Assembly (NCBI GenBank): GCA_000252485.1
Contig: JH610772.1
Location: 1-35,626 of the forward strand
From: Prochloron didemni P4-Papua_New_Guinea
Lineage (GTDB): Bacteria; Cyanobacteriota; Cyanobacteriia; Cyanobacteriales; Prochloraceae
DNA length: 35,626 nucleotides
Direction: 5' to 3'
In this document: positions 8,356 to 15,654 of the stretch, piece after piece
How the letters are laid out: every line of letters begins with the position of its first letter
How positions within the stretch are numbered: position 1 is the first letter of the stretch
Notes under the pieces: model-generated
What the model was told of the DNA's origin: nothing
Database searches by the model: none
Seen by the model: only the letters and a program-made list of their open reading frames with translations
Made by a program: the position numbers and the translations under genes

Positions 8356-8904
8356 TTAACCTTGGTTCACAAAGCCCAAAGTCAAGCTGTCCTGCGCAAG
8401 CAAGTGATTGAGGTGATAAGCCCTCTCCTCAGTTTTCAGCAGGATCTGTTCATAAAGATAGCGAGTAGCGCGATCGCCTAAACTTTCAGCCTGTGCTGCT
8501 TGACGACGTACAAGCTGAATGATTTCTTGCTCTGCTGCCAAGTCGTGTTCCACCATGTTACGGGAATCATAAGCCCCATCAGCCTCTGGAGTAAAGCAGC
8601 ACAACTCAGCTAATTTAGCGAAACTGGCAGCGGGAATACCACCAAGTCCGTTCAACCGTTCTCCCAAGTCGTGGACGTGATCCTCTGCCTCTTCGTAATT
8701 TTCCTGGAAAATTTTGTGCAGAGAGTAAAATTCAGAGCCTTCAACCACAAAATGGTGCTTTTGGTACTGCAAGTATAAAGCTTGGAAGCTGGCCAGGGCA
8801 ATATTTAATCCCTCGCACACTGATGTGGTGACATTCTTATCCAAAAGAATTGGATTATCTGCTATTTCCTCAAAGGAGCGCAGAAGACCTTGTGCGGTAG
8901 ACAT
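8356..8904 (-). CDS. dpsA: Dps family ferritin, DpsA type
   Basis: A 182-residue DNA-protection/iron-storage protein of the dodecameric Dps family, which oxidises ferrous iron and stores it as ferric mineral. The diagnostic region is [18 protein letters not shown] (49-66) to HDLGER (78-83). Aligned without gaps to E. coli Dps as I recall it, His51, His63 and Glu82 are kept, but Asp67 is Gln67 and Asp78 is His78. The ferroxidase site would thus carry three histidines, as described for Thermosynechococcus DpsA and Nostoc Dps4. The C-terminal part ([20 protein letters not shown]) has family helices. feoA is divergent upstream, an iron-homeostasis neighbourhood. Confidence 0.93.
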   Translation of the reverse strand: MSTAQGLLRSFEEIADNPILLDKNVTTSVCEGLNIALASFQALYLQYQKHHFVVEGSEFYSLHKIFQENYEEAEDHVHDLGERLNGLGGIPAASFAKLAELCCFTPEADGAYDSRNMVEHDLAAEQEIIQLVRRQAAQAESLGDRATRYLYEQILLKTEERAYHLNHLLAQDSLTLGFVNQG

Positions 8905-9221
8905 AGTTCTTTTTTCTTTTCTCTAAAACAGTTTGTTTAATACTAACTTATTCTAGCATTTAATTTGAATAAAAAAGTAAATAGAAAAATTCTCAATAAT
9001 AATTAACTTTTATAAACAATTAATTTTAGAAAACACTTTGAATTACCCAGGCTCAAGCTATTGAAGAGACAGTTTCTAGAAATTAAACCAACTATTTAGT
9101 GCTATGCTTACCCAGAGCTTATTGAAAATAATTCTAATTTAGAGAAGAGAGAATGCTCCAAAATAACCACTCATACCAGATCCAATTAATTTCCCGCGAT
9201 AAACTAGAGGAGGAACAACAA
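8905..9221. promoter_or_regulatory. dps-feoA divergent intergenic region
   Basis: About 317 bp, very AT-rich, between two divergent iron-related genes. It must hold both promoters. I found no convincing Fur-box copy or clean -35/-10 pair. From 9153 the frame of feoA is already open, but the internal start is preferred. Confidence 0.4.
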
Positions 9222-9482
9222 ATGCCAGCAATTGCCACAACTTATCTCCGAGACATGCCTAGCAACACTATGGTCCGGATAGTAGGCTACGATAAAGCTT
9301 TTGGTGGCTATCGAGGAAAATTGCTTTCTATGGGTTTAACCCCAGGAACAAAATTTACTTTGATTAGGGTTGGCTTTGGTGGTGAACCAGTAGAGATTGA
9401 AATTGGAGGTATTAATTTAAAGCTTCGCAAACAAGAAGCTGATGCTCTTGTTATAGAAGAGCTGTGTTATGAAGATCAATAA
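9222..9482 (+). CDS. feoA: FeoA family ferrous iron transport protein
   Basis: An 86-residue SH3-like cytoplasmic protein of the FeoA family, normally a partner of the FeoB ferrous iron transporter. The domain spans nearly the whole protein: IVGYDKAFGGYRGKLLSMGL, then PGTKFTLIRVGF, EIEIGGINLKLRKQEADAL. Start choice: the frame is open to an ATG at 9153 that would add 23 residues, but AGAGGAGG at 9206-9213 lies 8 nt before the ATG at 9222 and the length then fits the family. No feoB follows; the next genes are the spmA/spmB pair after a 500-bp repeat-rich gap. dps is divergent upstream. Iron control is likely but no operator was identified. Confidence 0.88.
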   Translation: MPAIATTYLRDMPSNTMVRIVGYDKAFGGYRGKLLSMGLTPGTKFTLIRVGFGGEPVEIEIGGINLKLRKQEADALVIEELCYEDQ

Positions 9483-9981
9483 TTAAAATTATAATTACAA
9501 AAATCGCCGGTGCGTTACGAACGCACCCTACCCATGAATTTTGCTACTGACCACGGCGGTTGACAACAGCTTTTTCCCCTTGCAATCAAACTATATCGAT
9601 AGAGTCAAGAGCCAACCATGGACCACTTCACTCAAATCCCAGAAGTCTCCAGTTGTGACCAATACAGCGTATAGATTGAGGTTATTCCGTAGGTTTCCAA
9701 ACCGGGTTTCTTTCTAAAGTTTTAATGCTTAGTACACTCTATTCTTAAAGTCCCCCTTTGATAAGGGGGATTTAGGGGGATAGCAAACATTATCGTATTT
9801 CATATAATATTTTGCTCAATCTAGATTTTTGCCTTTGTCAAAGATTCATTCAATCTCATTAACAAAACTTAATACTAAATTCTTCTCATCTCTACCAAAC
9901 AACAACTATCATTTGGTGTTTGGTGGGCAGTGCCGCACCCTACCACTCAATTGTTTATTGCTCATTGTTAATTGTTCAAGC
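9483..9981. other. 499-bp repeat-rich gap between feoA and spmA
   Basis: No convincing gene. It contains a hairpin GGTGCGTTACGAACGCACC (9510-9528), a CCCCCTTTGATAAGGGGG repeat (about 9752-9769) followed by GATTTAGGGGGATAGC, a half AAACCGGGTTTC motif (9701-9712), a GGGCAGTGCCGCACCCTACC repeat (about 9926-9945) and a short TTGTTNN array (9957-9977). The minus-strand stretch 9580-9690 is protein-like over about 40 codons but has no start and may be a relic. Confidence 0.6.
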
Positions 9982-10698
9982 ATGCTTAATTACATTTGGT
10001 TTGGAATGATTGTAATCTCAGTAGTAGTTGCTATTGGAACTGATATTGCTACTTATATTGCCACTCGTACCGCTGCTGATATTGACACTAGTACCGCTGC
10101 TGATGAGATGATGAAAATTGATGCCGATGCGGTCACGGAAGCAGCCACTGAGATGATGAAAATCGATGCGGTTACAGAAGCGGCAATTCAATATGCAGAG
10201 ATAGCAGTGGAACTAGCCATTGGCTTAATTGGTATTATGGCACTATGGCTGGGAATTATGAAAATTGCCGATGAATCTGGCTTAGTGGATGTGATTGCCA
10301 AGGTGGTTCGACCTATTACTCTGAAACTATTCCCAGATGTTCCCCCAGACCATCCTGCCATTGGCTCTATAGTGTTGAATATGGCGGCTAACGTACTTGG
10401 ATTGGGTAATGCCGCAACCCCTCTAGGACTGAAAGCCATGCAGGAGTTGCAAGAACTGAACCCGGATAAAGACACTGCCACTAACGCCATGTGTACCTTT
10501 TTGGTAATTAATACTTCCAGCGTTCAATTAATTTTACCAGCTACCGTGATTGCTTTAATGGGAGCCAGTGCTTCCCAAATATTCTTGCCCACTATTTTAG
10601 CAACTTCCATGTCTACTATAGCTGGAGTTATTGCAGTAAAAACTCTACAAAATTGGAAAAAGTTTGAGTTGAAGCAAGAGGAGAAAATTGATGGTTGA
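9982..10698 (+). CDS. spmA: SpmA-like nucleoside-recognition (Gate) domain membrane protein
   Basis: A 238-residue integral membrane protein resembling Bacillus SpmA, matching it in GLIGIMALWLGIMKIADESGL, LFPDVPPDHPAIG and LGLGNAATPLGLKAM. These genes were named for spore maturation, but cyanobacteria do not sporulate, so the role here is unknown; the Gate fold suggests transport. Start choice: the frame is open to 9829, but that stretch is intergenic repeat DNA, and ATG 9982 (MLNYIWFGMI) matches the start of the family. Between the first membrane segment and the conserved part are about 50 residues with internal tandem repeats (residues 29-69), absent from the Bacillus protein. The last codons overlap spmB by 8 bp. 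Confidence 0.88.
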   Translation: MLNYIWFGMIVISVVVAIGTDIATYIATRTAADIDTSTAADEMMKIDADAVTEAATEMMKIDAVTEAAIQYAEIAVELAIGLIGIMALWLGIMKIADESGLVDVIAKVVRPITLKLFPDVPPDHPAIGSIVLNMAANVLGLGNAATPLGLKAMQELQELNPDKDTATNAMCTFLVINTSSVQLILPATVIALMGASASQIFLPTILATSMSTIAGVIAVKTLQNWKKFELKQEEKIDG

Positions 10699-11236
10699 AT
10701 CAGTAGTAGACGTTTTTAATACTAGCTCTAAATATATCATTCCTTTGCTTTTGGCTGGAATACCTTGCTACGGTCTATTTAAGAAGGTCAAGGTTTACGA
10801 AGTCTTTGTGGAAGGAGCTAAAGAAGGCTTTGATATTGCCATTAGAATTATTCCTTATTTAGTGGCTATTCTGGTGGCCATAGGAATGTTTCGTGCTTCC
10901 GGGGCTTTGGATCTGTTTATCGGTGCCCTATCTCCTGTTCTCAACTTAATTGGTTTTCCTTCAGAAAATCTCCTTCTCGCTATTATGCGTCCCCTTTCTG
11001 GAAGTGGTTCTTTTGGTTTATTGAGCGATTTAGTTGAACAATATGGTACGGATTCTCTCTTTGCTAAAATAGGAGCCACTATGTTTGGTTCTACGGAAAC
11101 AACTTTTTATATTCTCGCTGTTTACTTTGGCTCTGTGGGAATTAAAAAGGTTCGTCATTCTGTGGTTGCTGGTTTGATTGCCGATACTGTGGGAGTTTTT
11201 AGTGCGGTTTATATTTGTCGATTTTTGTTTGGATAA
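10691..11236 (+). CDS. spmB: SpmB-like nucleoside-recognition (Gate) domain membrane protein
   Basis: A 181-residue partner of the preceding protein, with several membrane helices and the typical SpmB features: IIPLLLAGIPCYGLFKKVKVYE, then FVEGAKEGF, IIPYLVAILVAIGMFRASGA and MRPLSGSGSFG, MFGSTETTFYILAVYFGSVG. The ATG at 10691 is preferred over a TTG at 10688; AGAGGAG lies about 8 nt upstream. The 8-bp overlap with spmA implies translational coupling and an obligate pair. Substrate unknown. Both proteins belong to the Gate superfamily that also supplies the membrane part of FeoB, and feoA is the next gene upstream of the pair. Confidence 0.9.
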   Translation: MVESVVDVFNTSSKYIIPLLLAGIPCYGLFKKVKVYEVFVEGAKEGFDIAIRIIPYLVAILVAIGMFRASGALDLFIGALSPVLNLIGFPSENLLLAIMRPLSGSGSFGLLSDLVEQYGTDSLFAKIGATMFGSTETTFYILAVYFGSVGIKKVRHSVVAGLIADTVGVFSAVYICRFLFG

Positions 11237-11348
11237 TTAGTTGTTAGTTGTTGGTTGTTGGTTGTTGGTTGTTGGTTGTTGGTTGTTGGTTGTTGGTTGT
11301 TTGTTGTTTGTTATTTGTTGTTGGTTGTTGGTTTTTGGTTTTTGGTTG
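11237..11348. repeat. Heptanucleotide array (TTGGTTG)n with variants
   Basis: Starts with TTAGTTG units and continues as TTGGTTG, drifting to TTTGTTG and TTTGGTT near 11300-11348. It begins directly after the spmB stop codon. Written as TTGTTNN, the variable dinucleotide is mainly GG, with AG and TG also present. Confidence 0.85.
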
Positions 11349-11452
11349 TATAATACCTATGGCGTAGGGCGCGGCACTGCCCACCACAACATCTATCGCT
11401 GTAGTCAAAAGCAGTATCAATATTCTTCTCTATCGATATAGTAGAGAGTGAA
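11331..11452. repeat. 122-bp direct repeat, copy 1
   Basis: Matches 11769-11890 with about two differences (CTGTAGTC against CTATAATC). It contains GTAGGGCGCGGCACTGCCCACC, split here as GTAGGGCGCGG and CACTGCCCACC, and a hairpin with a TATCGATA core. The near identity suggests a recent duplication. Confidence 0.85.
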
Positions 11453-11525
11453 GAATATTGCTTAGAGAAAACTTGGCTTCTCTATCGATATAGTAGAGAG
11501 TGAAGAATATTGCTTAGAGAAAACT
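11425..11525. repeat. Tandem 52-bp hairpin unit
   Basis: CTTCTCTATCGATATAGTAG and the following GAGAGTGAAGAATATTGC... occur at 11425-11473 and again at 11477-11525. Within the unit TCTCTA pairs with TAGAGA and, in the first copy, TATTCTTC with GAAGAATA. Confidence 0.8.
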
Positions 11526-11642
11526 ATCAACTATGCTATTTGTAGCAAACATTTTCGTAATTCATATTATACAAACAACCTAGTATCAAATCTAAAAAAG
11601 AATGCTACAGATATAGCAGGAAGGAAAATCATATTATTCAGC

Positions 11643-11711
11643 GAAGAAACCGGGTTTCTTTTATTATTTTAGGGTAAATTGTTCAAATTTGGGTCAGAAA
11701 CCCGGTTTCTA
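11643..11711. repeat. AGAAACCGGGTTTCT inverted pair
   Basis: Internal part of the 6965-7065 element: AGAAACCGGGTTTCT, about 40 bp, then AGAAACCCGGTTTCT. The outer AGGACTTACGC ends are missing. Confidence 0.6.
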
Positions 11712-11768
11712 ACCCCAAACGTTAGTCTAAATCCAGACTACCATTGGTTGTTGGTTGTTGGTTTGTTG

Positions 11769-11890
11769 GTTTTTGGTTTTTGGTTGTATAATACCTATGG
11801 CGTAGGGCGCGGCACTGCCCACCACAACATCTATCGCTATAATCAAAAGCAGTATCAATATTCTTCTCTATCGATATAGTAGAGAGTGAA
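11769..11890. repeat. 122-bp direct repeat, copy 2
   Basis: Second copy of 11331-11452, again preceded by a TTGGTTG array (about 11744-11768). The tandem 52-bp extension found after copy 1 is absent here. Confidence 0.85.
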
Positions 11891-12009
11891 TATTTCTCGT
11901 TAGAGCAAACTATTAACTATACCAAAGGCTTGTTTGTTGGGTTTCGTTACCTCAACCCAACCTACGATTTATAGGACTATCAACTATGCTATTTATAGTT
12001 TATTAAAGC

Positions 12010-12405
12010 TTACTTGACGCTAACCTTGGCCCCAGCATCTTCCAGCTTCTTCTTAACATCCTCAGCTTCATCCTTGGGAATAGCTTCTTTAATTGCCTTG
12101 GGTGCTGATTCTACCATTTCCTTAGCTTCCTTCAGACCCAAACCAGTAATTGCACGAACTACCTTCAGAATAGCAATCTTCTTGTCGCCGGGAACTTCCT
12201 CGAGAACCAGATCAAATTCAGTCTGCTCTTCCTTCTCTTCCTCAGCAGGAGCCCCAGCAACAGGAGCGCCAGCCATCATCACAGGACCAGCAGCAGCAGC
12301 AGCACTAACCCCAAATGTATCTTCAATTTGCTTCACTAACTCAGAAGCTTCTAACAGAGTAAGAGACTTGAGCTTTTCTAAAATTTCGTCAGTAGTTGCG
12401 GACAT
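12010..12405 (-). CDS. rplL: Ribosomal protein L7/L12
   Basis: The 131-residue multicopy protein of the ribosomal stalk that recruits translation factor GTPases. The N-terminal dimerisation domain (1-35) is followed by an Ala/Gly/Pro-rich hinge (about 36-60) and the C-terminal factor-binding domain with [20 protein letters not shown] and the [14 protein letters not shown] end. AAGGAGGA lies about 8 nt before the ATG, a strong ribosome-binding site fitting the high expression required. It is the last gene of the rplK-rplA-rplJ-rplL series, 73 bp after rplJ. Confidence 0.98.
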   Translation of the reverse strand: MSATTDEILEKLKSLTLLEASELVKQIEDTFGVSAAAAAGPVMMAGAPVAGAPAEEEKEEQTEFDLVLEEVPGDKKIAILKVVRAITGLGLKEAKEMVESAPKAIKEAIPKDEAEDVKKKLEDAGAKVSVK

Positions 12406-12478
12406 GGATTGATTCCTCCTTGGGAATTAATTGAAATTAATAAAGTAATCTTGAGTTGAGGATAATGGTGAGTGAGGA

Positions 12479-13042
12479 TTACTCCCCTTCCTCTTTGGCA
12501 GCAACTGCCCCCACAACGCGACCAAGAGAAGCGGGAACTTCGTTGATACCTCGCGCCAAAGATGTGGGAACTTCGTTGATACTCCGCGCCAGTTTTGTGG
12601 CAATGGAATTGAGCGACCCAGCAATTTGAGCAATCAGTTCTTCCTTAGAAGGTAAGTCCGCGATCGCCTTGACTTGCTGTTCGTTCAAAGCCTGACCCTG
12701 CATGACACCGCCACGAAATTCGCTTTTCTTGGTGTCTTTCAGGAATGACTGGTAAGCCCTTACTGCACCGCCAATGTCATCCTTGACTAGCAGAAAGGCA
12801 GAGGAACCTGACAGAAATTGGGCCATAGGCTGCCAGTTTTCATCTTCTTCTACTGCCAAGCGCATTAGGGTATTTTTGCTTACTTGACAAATAGCTCCTG
12901 TGGGACGAAGGCGATTGCGCAAATCGGTAATTTCGGCCACCGATAGCCCTTTATAGTCGATGACCACTGCTAGTTGAGACTCCCTCAACTGTTCTTTCAG
13001 CTTCGTCACCATGACTTCTTTCTCTTGCAAGCTTTTGCCCAT
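12479..13042 (-). CDS. rplJ: Ribosomal protein L10
   Basis: L10 anchors L7/L12 dimers to the ribosome through its C-terminal helix. The product is 187 residues. The N-terminal rRNA-binding domain includes VVIDYKGLSVAEITDLR (26-42) and SKNTLMRLA (55-63). The C-terminal helix is built from four 11-residue units: IAGSLNSIATK (140-150), LARSINEVPTS (151-161), LARGINEVPAS (162-172) and LGRVVGAVAAK (173-183). Units two and three are nearly identical in DNA (12527-12592), a recent 33-bp duplication. One such unit binds one L12 dimer, so eight L12 copies are predicted. The gene follows an L10 leader and is 73 bp upstream of rplL. Confidence 0.98.
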   Translation of the reverse strand: MGKSLQEKEVMVTKLKEQLRESQLAVVIDYKGLSVAEITDLRNRLRPTGAICQVSKNTLMRLAVEEDENWQPMAQFLSGSSAFLLVKDDIGGAVRAYQSFLKDTKKSEFRGGVMQGQALNEQQVKAIADLPSKEELIAQIAGSLNSIATKLARSINEVPTSLARGINEVPASLGRVVGAVAAKEEGE

Positions 13043-13070
13043 TTCTCTTCTAGAGATTAGTTTCCATAAA

Positions 13071-13098
13071 GAAAAACCCCGAACATTTTGCCGGGGTC
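13071..13098 (-). terminator. Attenuator-type terminator before rplJ
   Basis: On the minus strand CCCCG, a 10-nt loop, CGGGG and TTTTTC lie about 30 nt before the rplJ start. The stem and T-run are those of an intrinsic terminator. It ends the L10 leader, where L10 binding could favour termination. Confidence 0.75.
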
Positions 13099-13205
13099 AC
13101 TGTTTACTGCTGTAATACAACCGAGACTGCATTGCAGGGGAAGTTGCACTATAGAAGTATAGCCTTAACCTCGGCAGGAAATTAAGCTGTTAGCACCTGC
13201 TGTCT
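13071..13205 (-). ncRNA. Ribosomal protein L10 leader
   Basis: A structured mRNA leader between rplA and rplJ. The minus-strand sequence includes the family-typical CCTGCCGAGGTTAAGGC core (13162-13178), a purine-rich stretch, and a terminator-like hairpin just before the gene. L10, or the L10-(L12)n complex, binds such leaders to repress rplJ-rplL. Boundaries are approximate; no covariance search was run. Confidence 0.8.
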
Positions 13206-13206
13206 T

Positions 13207-13262
13207 TGGTTGTTGGTTGTTAGTCGTTAGTTGTTAGTTGTTAGTTATTTGTTGTTAGTTGT
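13207..13262. repeat. Heptanucleotide array (TTAGTTG)n in rplA-rplJ spacer
   Basis: TTGGTTG followed by several TTAGTTG units and TTTGTTG, between the rplA stop and the L10 leader. It lies inside a ribosomal-protein transcription unit. Confidence 0.8.
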
Positions 13263-13322
13263 CCATCTATTATAGAGCGATAATCAAAAATTGACAACCA
13301 AAAATTAATCACAAAAAAGAAA

Positions 13323-14039
13323 TTATCCTTCTTCAGTCAACTTCAAATCTCGCAAAACCCCAACATCCACCTGGATGGAAGGGCCCATAGAAGCGGATAC
13401 ATAGACGCTACGCCAGTAGCGACCTTTTGCCCCCGAAGGACGGTTGCGATCAATAGTCTCCTGCAATGCTTTTAAATTTATCAGCAAGTCGTCGGCGCTG
13501 AAAGAAGCTTTGCCGAACTGAACGTGAACTATCCCCGTTCTGTCAGCCCGAAATTCCTGTTTGCCCCCTTTAAATTCCGTGATCGCCCCTGGCAGATCCG
13601 CCGTCACCGTTCCACCTTTGGGAGAAGGCATCATCCCTTTCGGACCCAGCAAACGTCCCAATTTTGCTACTTTAGGCATCATATCCGGCGTAGCAATCAC
13701 CAAGTCGAAATCCATCCTGCCTTTTTGGATTTCTTCTATTAGTTCTTCCGAACCAAATACATCGGCTCCTGCGTCGCTTGCCTCTTGTACTTTTGCCCCT
13801 CGGGCAATTACTGCTACTCTGACGGTTTGACCCGTTCCTTTGGGTAAACTCACTGTCGTCCGCAACTGCTGATCCGTATATTTCGGGTCAATTCCCAAAC
13901 GAATGTGAGCTTCTGCCGTTTCATCAAATTTAGCTGTGGCGGTTTCTTTGAGCAGTTGCAGGGCATCTATTGGCTCGTAGGCTCTGTCTTCTACTTTTGC
14001 CGCTGCCTGTTTCAGCCGACGGGATAATTTTTTAGTCAT
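13323..14039 (-). CDS. rplA: Ribosomal protein L1
   Basis: A 238-residue large-subunit protein of the L1 stalk, usually also a translational repressor of its own operon. Typical segments include [42 protein letters not shown] and the C-terminal [15 protein letters not shown]. The frame is open 19 codons further, but the ATG at 14039 follows AAGGAG with good spacing and gives the family N-terminus [10 protein letters not shown]. rplK lies 74 bp upstream and the L10 leader region follows. Confidence 0.97.
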   Translation of the reverse strand: MTKKLSRRLKQAAAKVEDRAYEPIDALQLLKETATAKFDETAEAHIRLGIDPKYTDQQLRTTVSLPKGTGQTVRVAVIARGAKVQEASDAGADVFGSEELIEEIQKGRMDFDLVIATPDMMPKVAKLGRLLGPKGMMPSPKGGTVTADLPGAITEFKGGKQEFRADRTGIVHVQFGKASFSADDLLINLKALQETIDRNRPSGAKGRYWRSVYVSASMGPSIQVDVGVLRDLKLTEEG

Positions 14040-14113
14040 TTCTTTCTCCTTGGGTCCATAGCGAAGCAACTGAATGCCTCTCCCCAGTTTTTTCATCTAT
14101 TATTGTGATTGGT

Positions 14114-14539
14114 TTAATCCTGAACAGCCACACCCATATTGCGAGCAGTTCCGGCTACGATTTTCATTGCTGCCTCAAGATCGTTAGCATTGAGGTCTGG
14201 CATTTTCGTCTGGGCAATTTCCTCCAGTTGAGCAGAAGTAATTGTCCCAACCGTATTTTTATTGGGTTCGCTGGAACCCTTATCTATTCCTGCCGCTTTG
14301 CGGATCAGCACTGATGCTGGCGGAGTTTTGAGGATAAAGGTAAAACTCCTGTCTTCATAGACAGAAATTTCTACCGGAATTACCATCCCTGCTTGGTTAG
14401 CAGTACGGGCATTGTATTCTTTACAAAACGCCATGATATTGACACCGTGCTGACCCAAGGCTGGTCCCACTGGGGGAGCTGGGTTGGCTTTACCAGCAGG
14501 CAGCGCCAATTTAATCAGTGCTACGACTTTCTTGGCCAT
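14114..14539 (-). CDS. rplK: Ribosomal protein L11
   Basis: A 141-residue protein of the GTPase-associated centre. The N-terminal [20 protein letters not shown], then [20 protein letters not shown] and the C-terminal rRNA-binding domain ending RNMGVAVQD are textbook L11. Its ATG overlaps the nusG stop codon by one base (TAATG), indicating translational coupling. Confidence 0.98.
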   Translation of the reverse strand: MAKKVVALIKLALPAGKANPAPPVGPALGQHGVNIMAFCKEYNARTANQAGMVIPVEISVYEDRSFTFILKTPPASVLIRKAAGIDKGSSEPNKNTVGTITSAQLEEIAQTKMPDLNANDLEAAMKIVAGTARNMGVAVQD

Positions 14540-15126
14540 TAACTTTGTTTCTCAATTTGATTGAATTCTAATTCTACAGGGGTATCCCGCCCAAAAATGG
14601 ATAACAGTGCTTTTAATTTGCTTCTTTCTGGGAAAACTTCCACCACTTCCCCTTCAAAATCCTTAAAGGGACCGGAGAGAACCAAGATTTTGTCTCCCAC
14701 TTGCAGTTCGATTTTGACTGCTACCTCTTCTGCTTCTGCTTGTTTGAAGATTCGCTCTATTTCCGAACCGCTTAGAGGTAATGGTTTGACGTGGCCCCTT
14801 CCCATGCCATAACGCGGTTTTTGTTCTGCGCCTACGAAATTGATTATGTTTGGCGTACTCTTAACTACCTGCCAAGCGTCGTCATCCATAATCATTTGGA
14901 TCAGGATGTAGCCGGGAAAAACCTTTTCTTGTCCGTGTTGCCGGGAGCCATCTTTACGGATTTTGACGGTGGGAGATTGGGGAATTTGTACCTGCAAGAT
15001 GCGATCGGCCACATCTAGAGTGTGAATCCGCTGTTCCAGATTAGCTTTGACCCGCTTTTCGCAGCCAGATGCTACCTGAACCGCGTACCAGCGAGGTTTT
15101 TCTCCGTGTTCTTGTTCTTCTGACAT
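14539..15126 (-). CDS. nusG: Transcription termination/antitermination factor NusG
   Basis: A 195-residue NusG that binds RNA polymerase through its NGN domain ([20 protein letters not shown], about 12-31) and contacts Rho or ribosomes through its KOW domain (about 140-175, [19 protein letters not shown]). The frame is open to a TTG at 15171 inside secE; the ATG at 15126 is preferred because it gives the usual short acidic leader [10 protein letters not shown]. No strong Shine-Dalgarno sequence is seen, which fits a start coupled to the secE stop 18 nt away. Confidence 0.96.
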   Translation of the reverse strand: MSEEQEHGEKPRWYAVQVASGCEKRVKANLEQRIHTLDVADRILQVQIPQSPTVKIRKDGSRQHGQEKVFPGYILIQMIMDDDAWQVVKSTPNIINFVGAEQKPRYGMGRGHVKPLPLSGSEIERIFKQAEAEEVAVKIELQVGDKILVLSGPFKDFEGEVVEVFPERSKLKALLSIFGRDTPVELEFNQIEKQS

Positions 15127-15146
15127 TTCATTTGCAGCAAAACTAG

Positions 15147-15383
15147 TCAAAATACTTGTCCCGCTCCCCAAGAAAAGAATTTATCCACCAAAGATATGAT
15201 TGTTGCCACGAGAATTACCATTAAGATAACTGCCGCTGACTCACTGAATAATTGCTGGCGAGATGGCCAAACAACTTTATCCAGTTCTTCTTTGGTTTCC
15301 TGGGCGAACTTAGCAGCGTTGAACCCATCGCTTTTGTTTTTGGTCTCGGTGCTTTCTTTTTTGGCTACTTCTTTTTTGGCCAC
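15147..15383 (-). CDS. secE: Preprotein translocase subunit SecE
   Basis: A small single-span membrane subunit of the SecYEG channel. From the preferred GTG it is 78 residues, the usual cyanobacterial size. The charged N-terminus (AKKEVAKKESTETKNK) is followed by the conserved amphipathic helix FAQETKEELDKVVWPSRQQL and a C-terminal membrane helix (about 49-68). Start choice: an ATG at 15443 would add 20 atypical residues, while AGAGGAG stands 5 nt before the GTG at 15383. nusG follows in the classical order. Confidence 0.93.
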   Translation of the reverse strand: MAKKEVAKKESTETKNKSDGFNAAKFAQETKEELDKVVWPSRQQLFSESAAVILMVILVATIISLVDKFFSWGAGQVF

Positions 15384-15455
15384 CTCAGCTCCTCTTTCCC
15401 TACGGCAGTTTTCTATTATAACATGTTTTTCATTAAGAATCACAATTATTATTTA

Positions 15456-15528
15456 CGCGCTCTAGAGGACTCGAACCCCTGACATCTGGTTTTGGAGACC
15501 AGCGTTCTACCAACTGAACTAAGAGCGC
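15456..15528 (-). tRNA. trnW: tRNA-Trp (anticodon CCA)
   Basis: A 73-nt cloverleaf on the minus strand. The acceptor pairs GCGCTCT with AGAGCGC, with discriminator G. The D arm contains AGTTCAGTTGGTAGAA, the anticodon loop TCTCCAAAA has CCA, and the T arm contains GGGGTTCGAGTCC. CCA is not encoded. It precedes secE, the usual cyanobacterial position. Confidence 0.97.
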
Positions 15529-15584
15529 ACTTTTGTCAATTAACAATTAGCAATAATCAATTATCAATTTATATCTAATCGATT

Positions 15585-15620
15585 CTGTCCAATTATAACC
15601 TAGTTTCCATTATAGCGCAA
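15585..15620 (-). promoter_or_regulatory. Candidate promoter for trnW-secE-nusG
   Basis: On the minus strand TTGCGC (15615-15620) and TATAAT (15592-15597) are separated by 17 bp, about 57 bp upstream of the tRNA. The -10 box is perfect and the -35 box moderate. The TTGCGC is also the end of an inverted repeat (15615-15640) downstream of rplS. Confidence 0.5.
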
Positions 15621-15654
15621 GTTGGATTTTTTGCTTGCGCTGATGAATGGGATT

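Larger units (their letters stand above)
11237..12009. other. 773-bp repeat cluster between spmB and rplL
   Basis: No real gene. It holds heptanucleotide arrays, a 122-bp direct repeat (11331-11452 and 11769-11890), a 52-bp tandem hairpin unit (11425-11525), a partial ACCGGGTTTCT element (11643-11711), and half of the GTAGGTTGGGTT palindrome near rplL. Short open frames here simply translate the repeats. Confidence 0.8.

Noticed and set aside
8905-9221. Fur-box-like AT-rich sequences between dps and feoA
   Set aside because: Several ATAAT-like strings occur, but none forms a convincing inverted repeat; the region is simply AT-rich.
9580-9690. Minus-strand protein-like stretch (VTTGDFWDLSEVVHGW)
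   Set aside because: About 40 codons without a start, ending at a TAG in a repeat-rich gap. It may be a gene relic but no family could be named.
11241-11879. Two short plus-strand open frames of 66 codons with similar sequences
   Set aside because: They translate the TTGGTTG arrays and the 122-bp direct repeat; their similarity is explained by the DNA duplication and no protein family is recognisable.
12014-12412. Plus-strand frame of 132 codons opposite rplL
   Set aside because: It lies entirely opposite a certain ribosomal protein gene and is serine/alanine-rich because of the complementary codons; no ribosome-binding site.
13150-13180. Pho-box-like CTTAACCT upstream of rplJ
   Set aside because: The single CTTAACCT is part of the L10 leader core and is not repeated, so it is not evidence of SphR binding.
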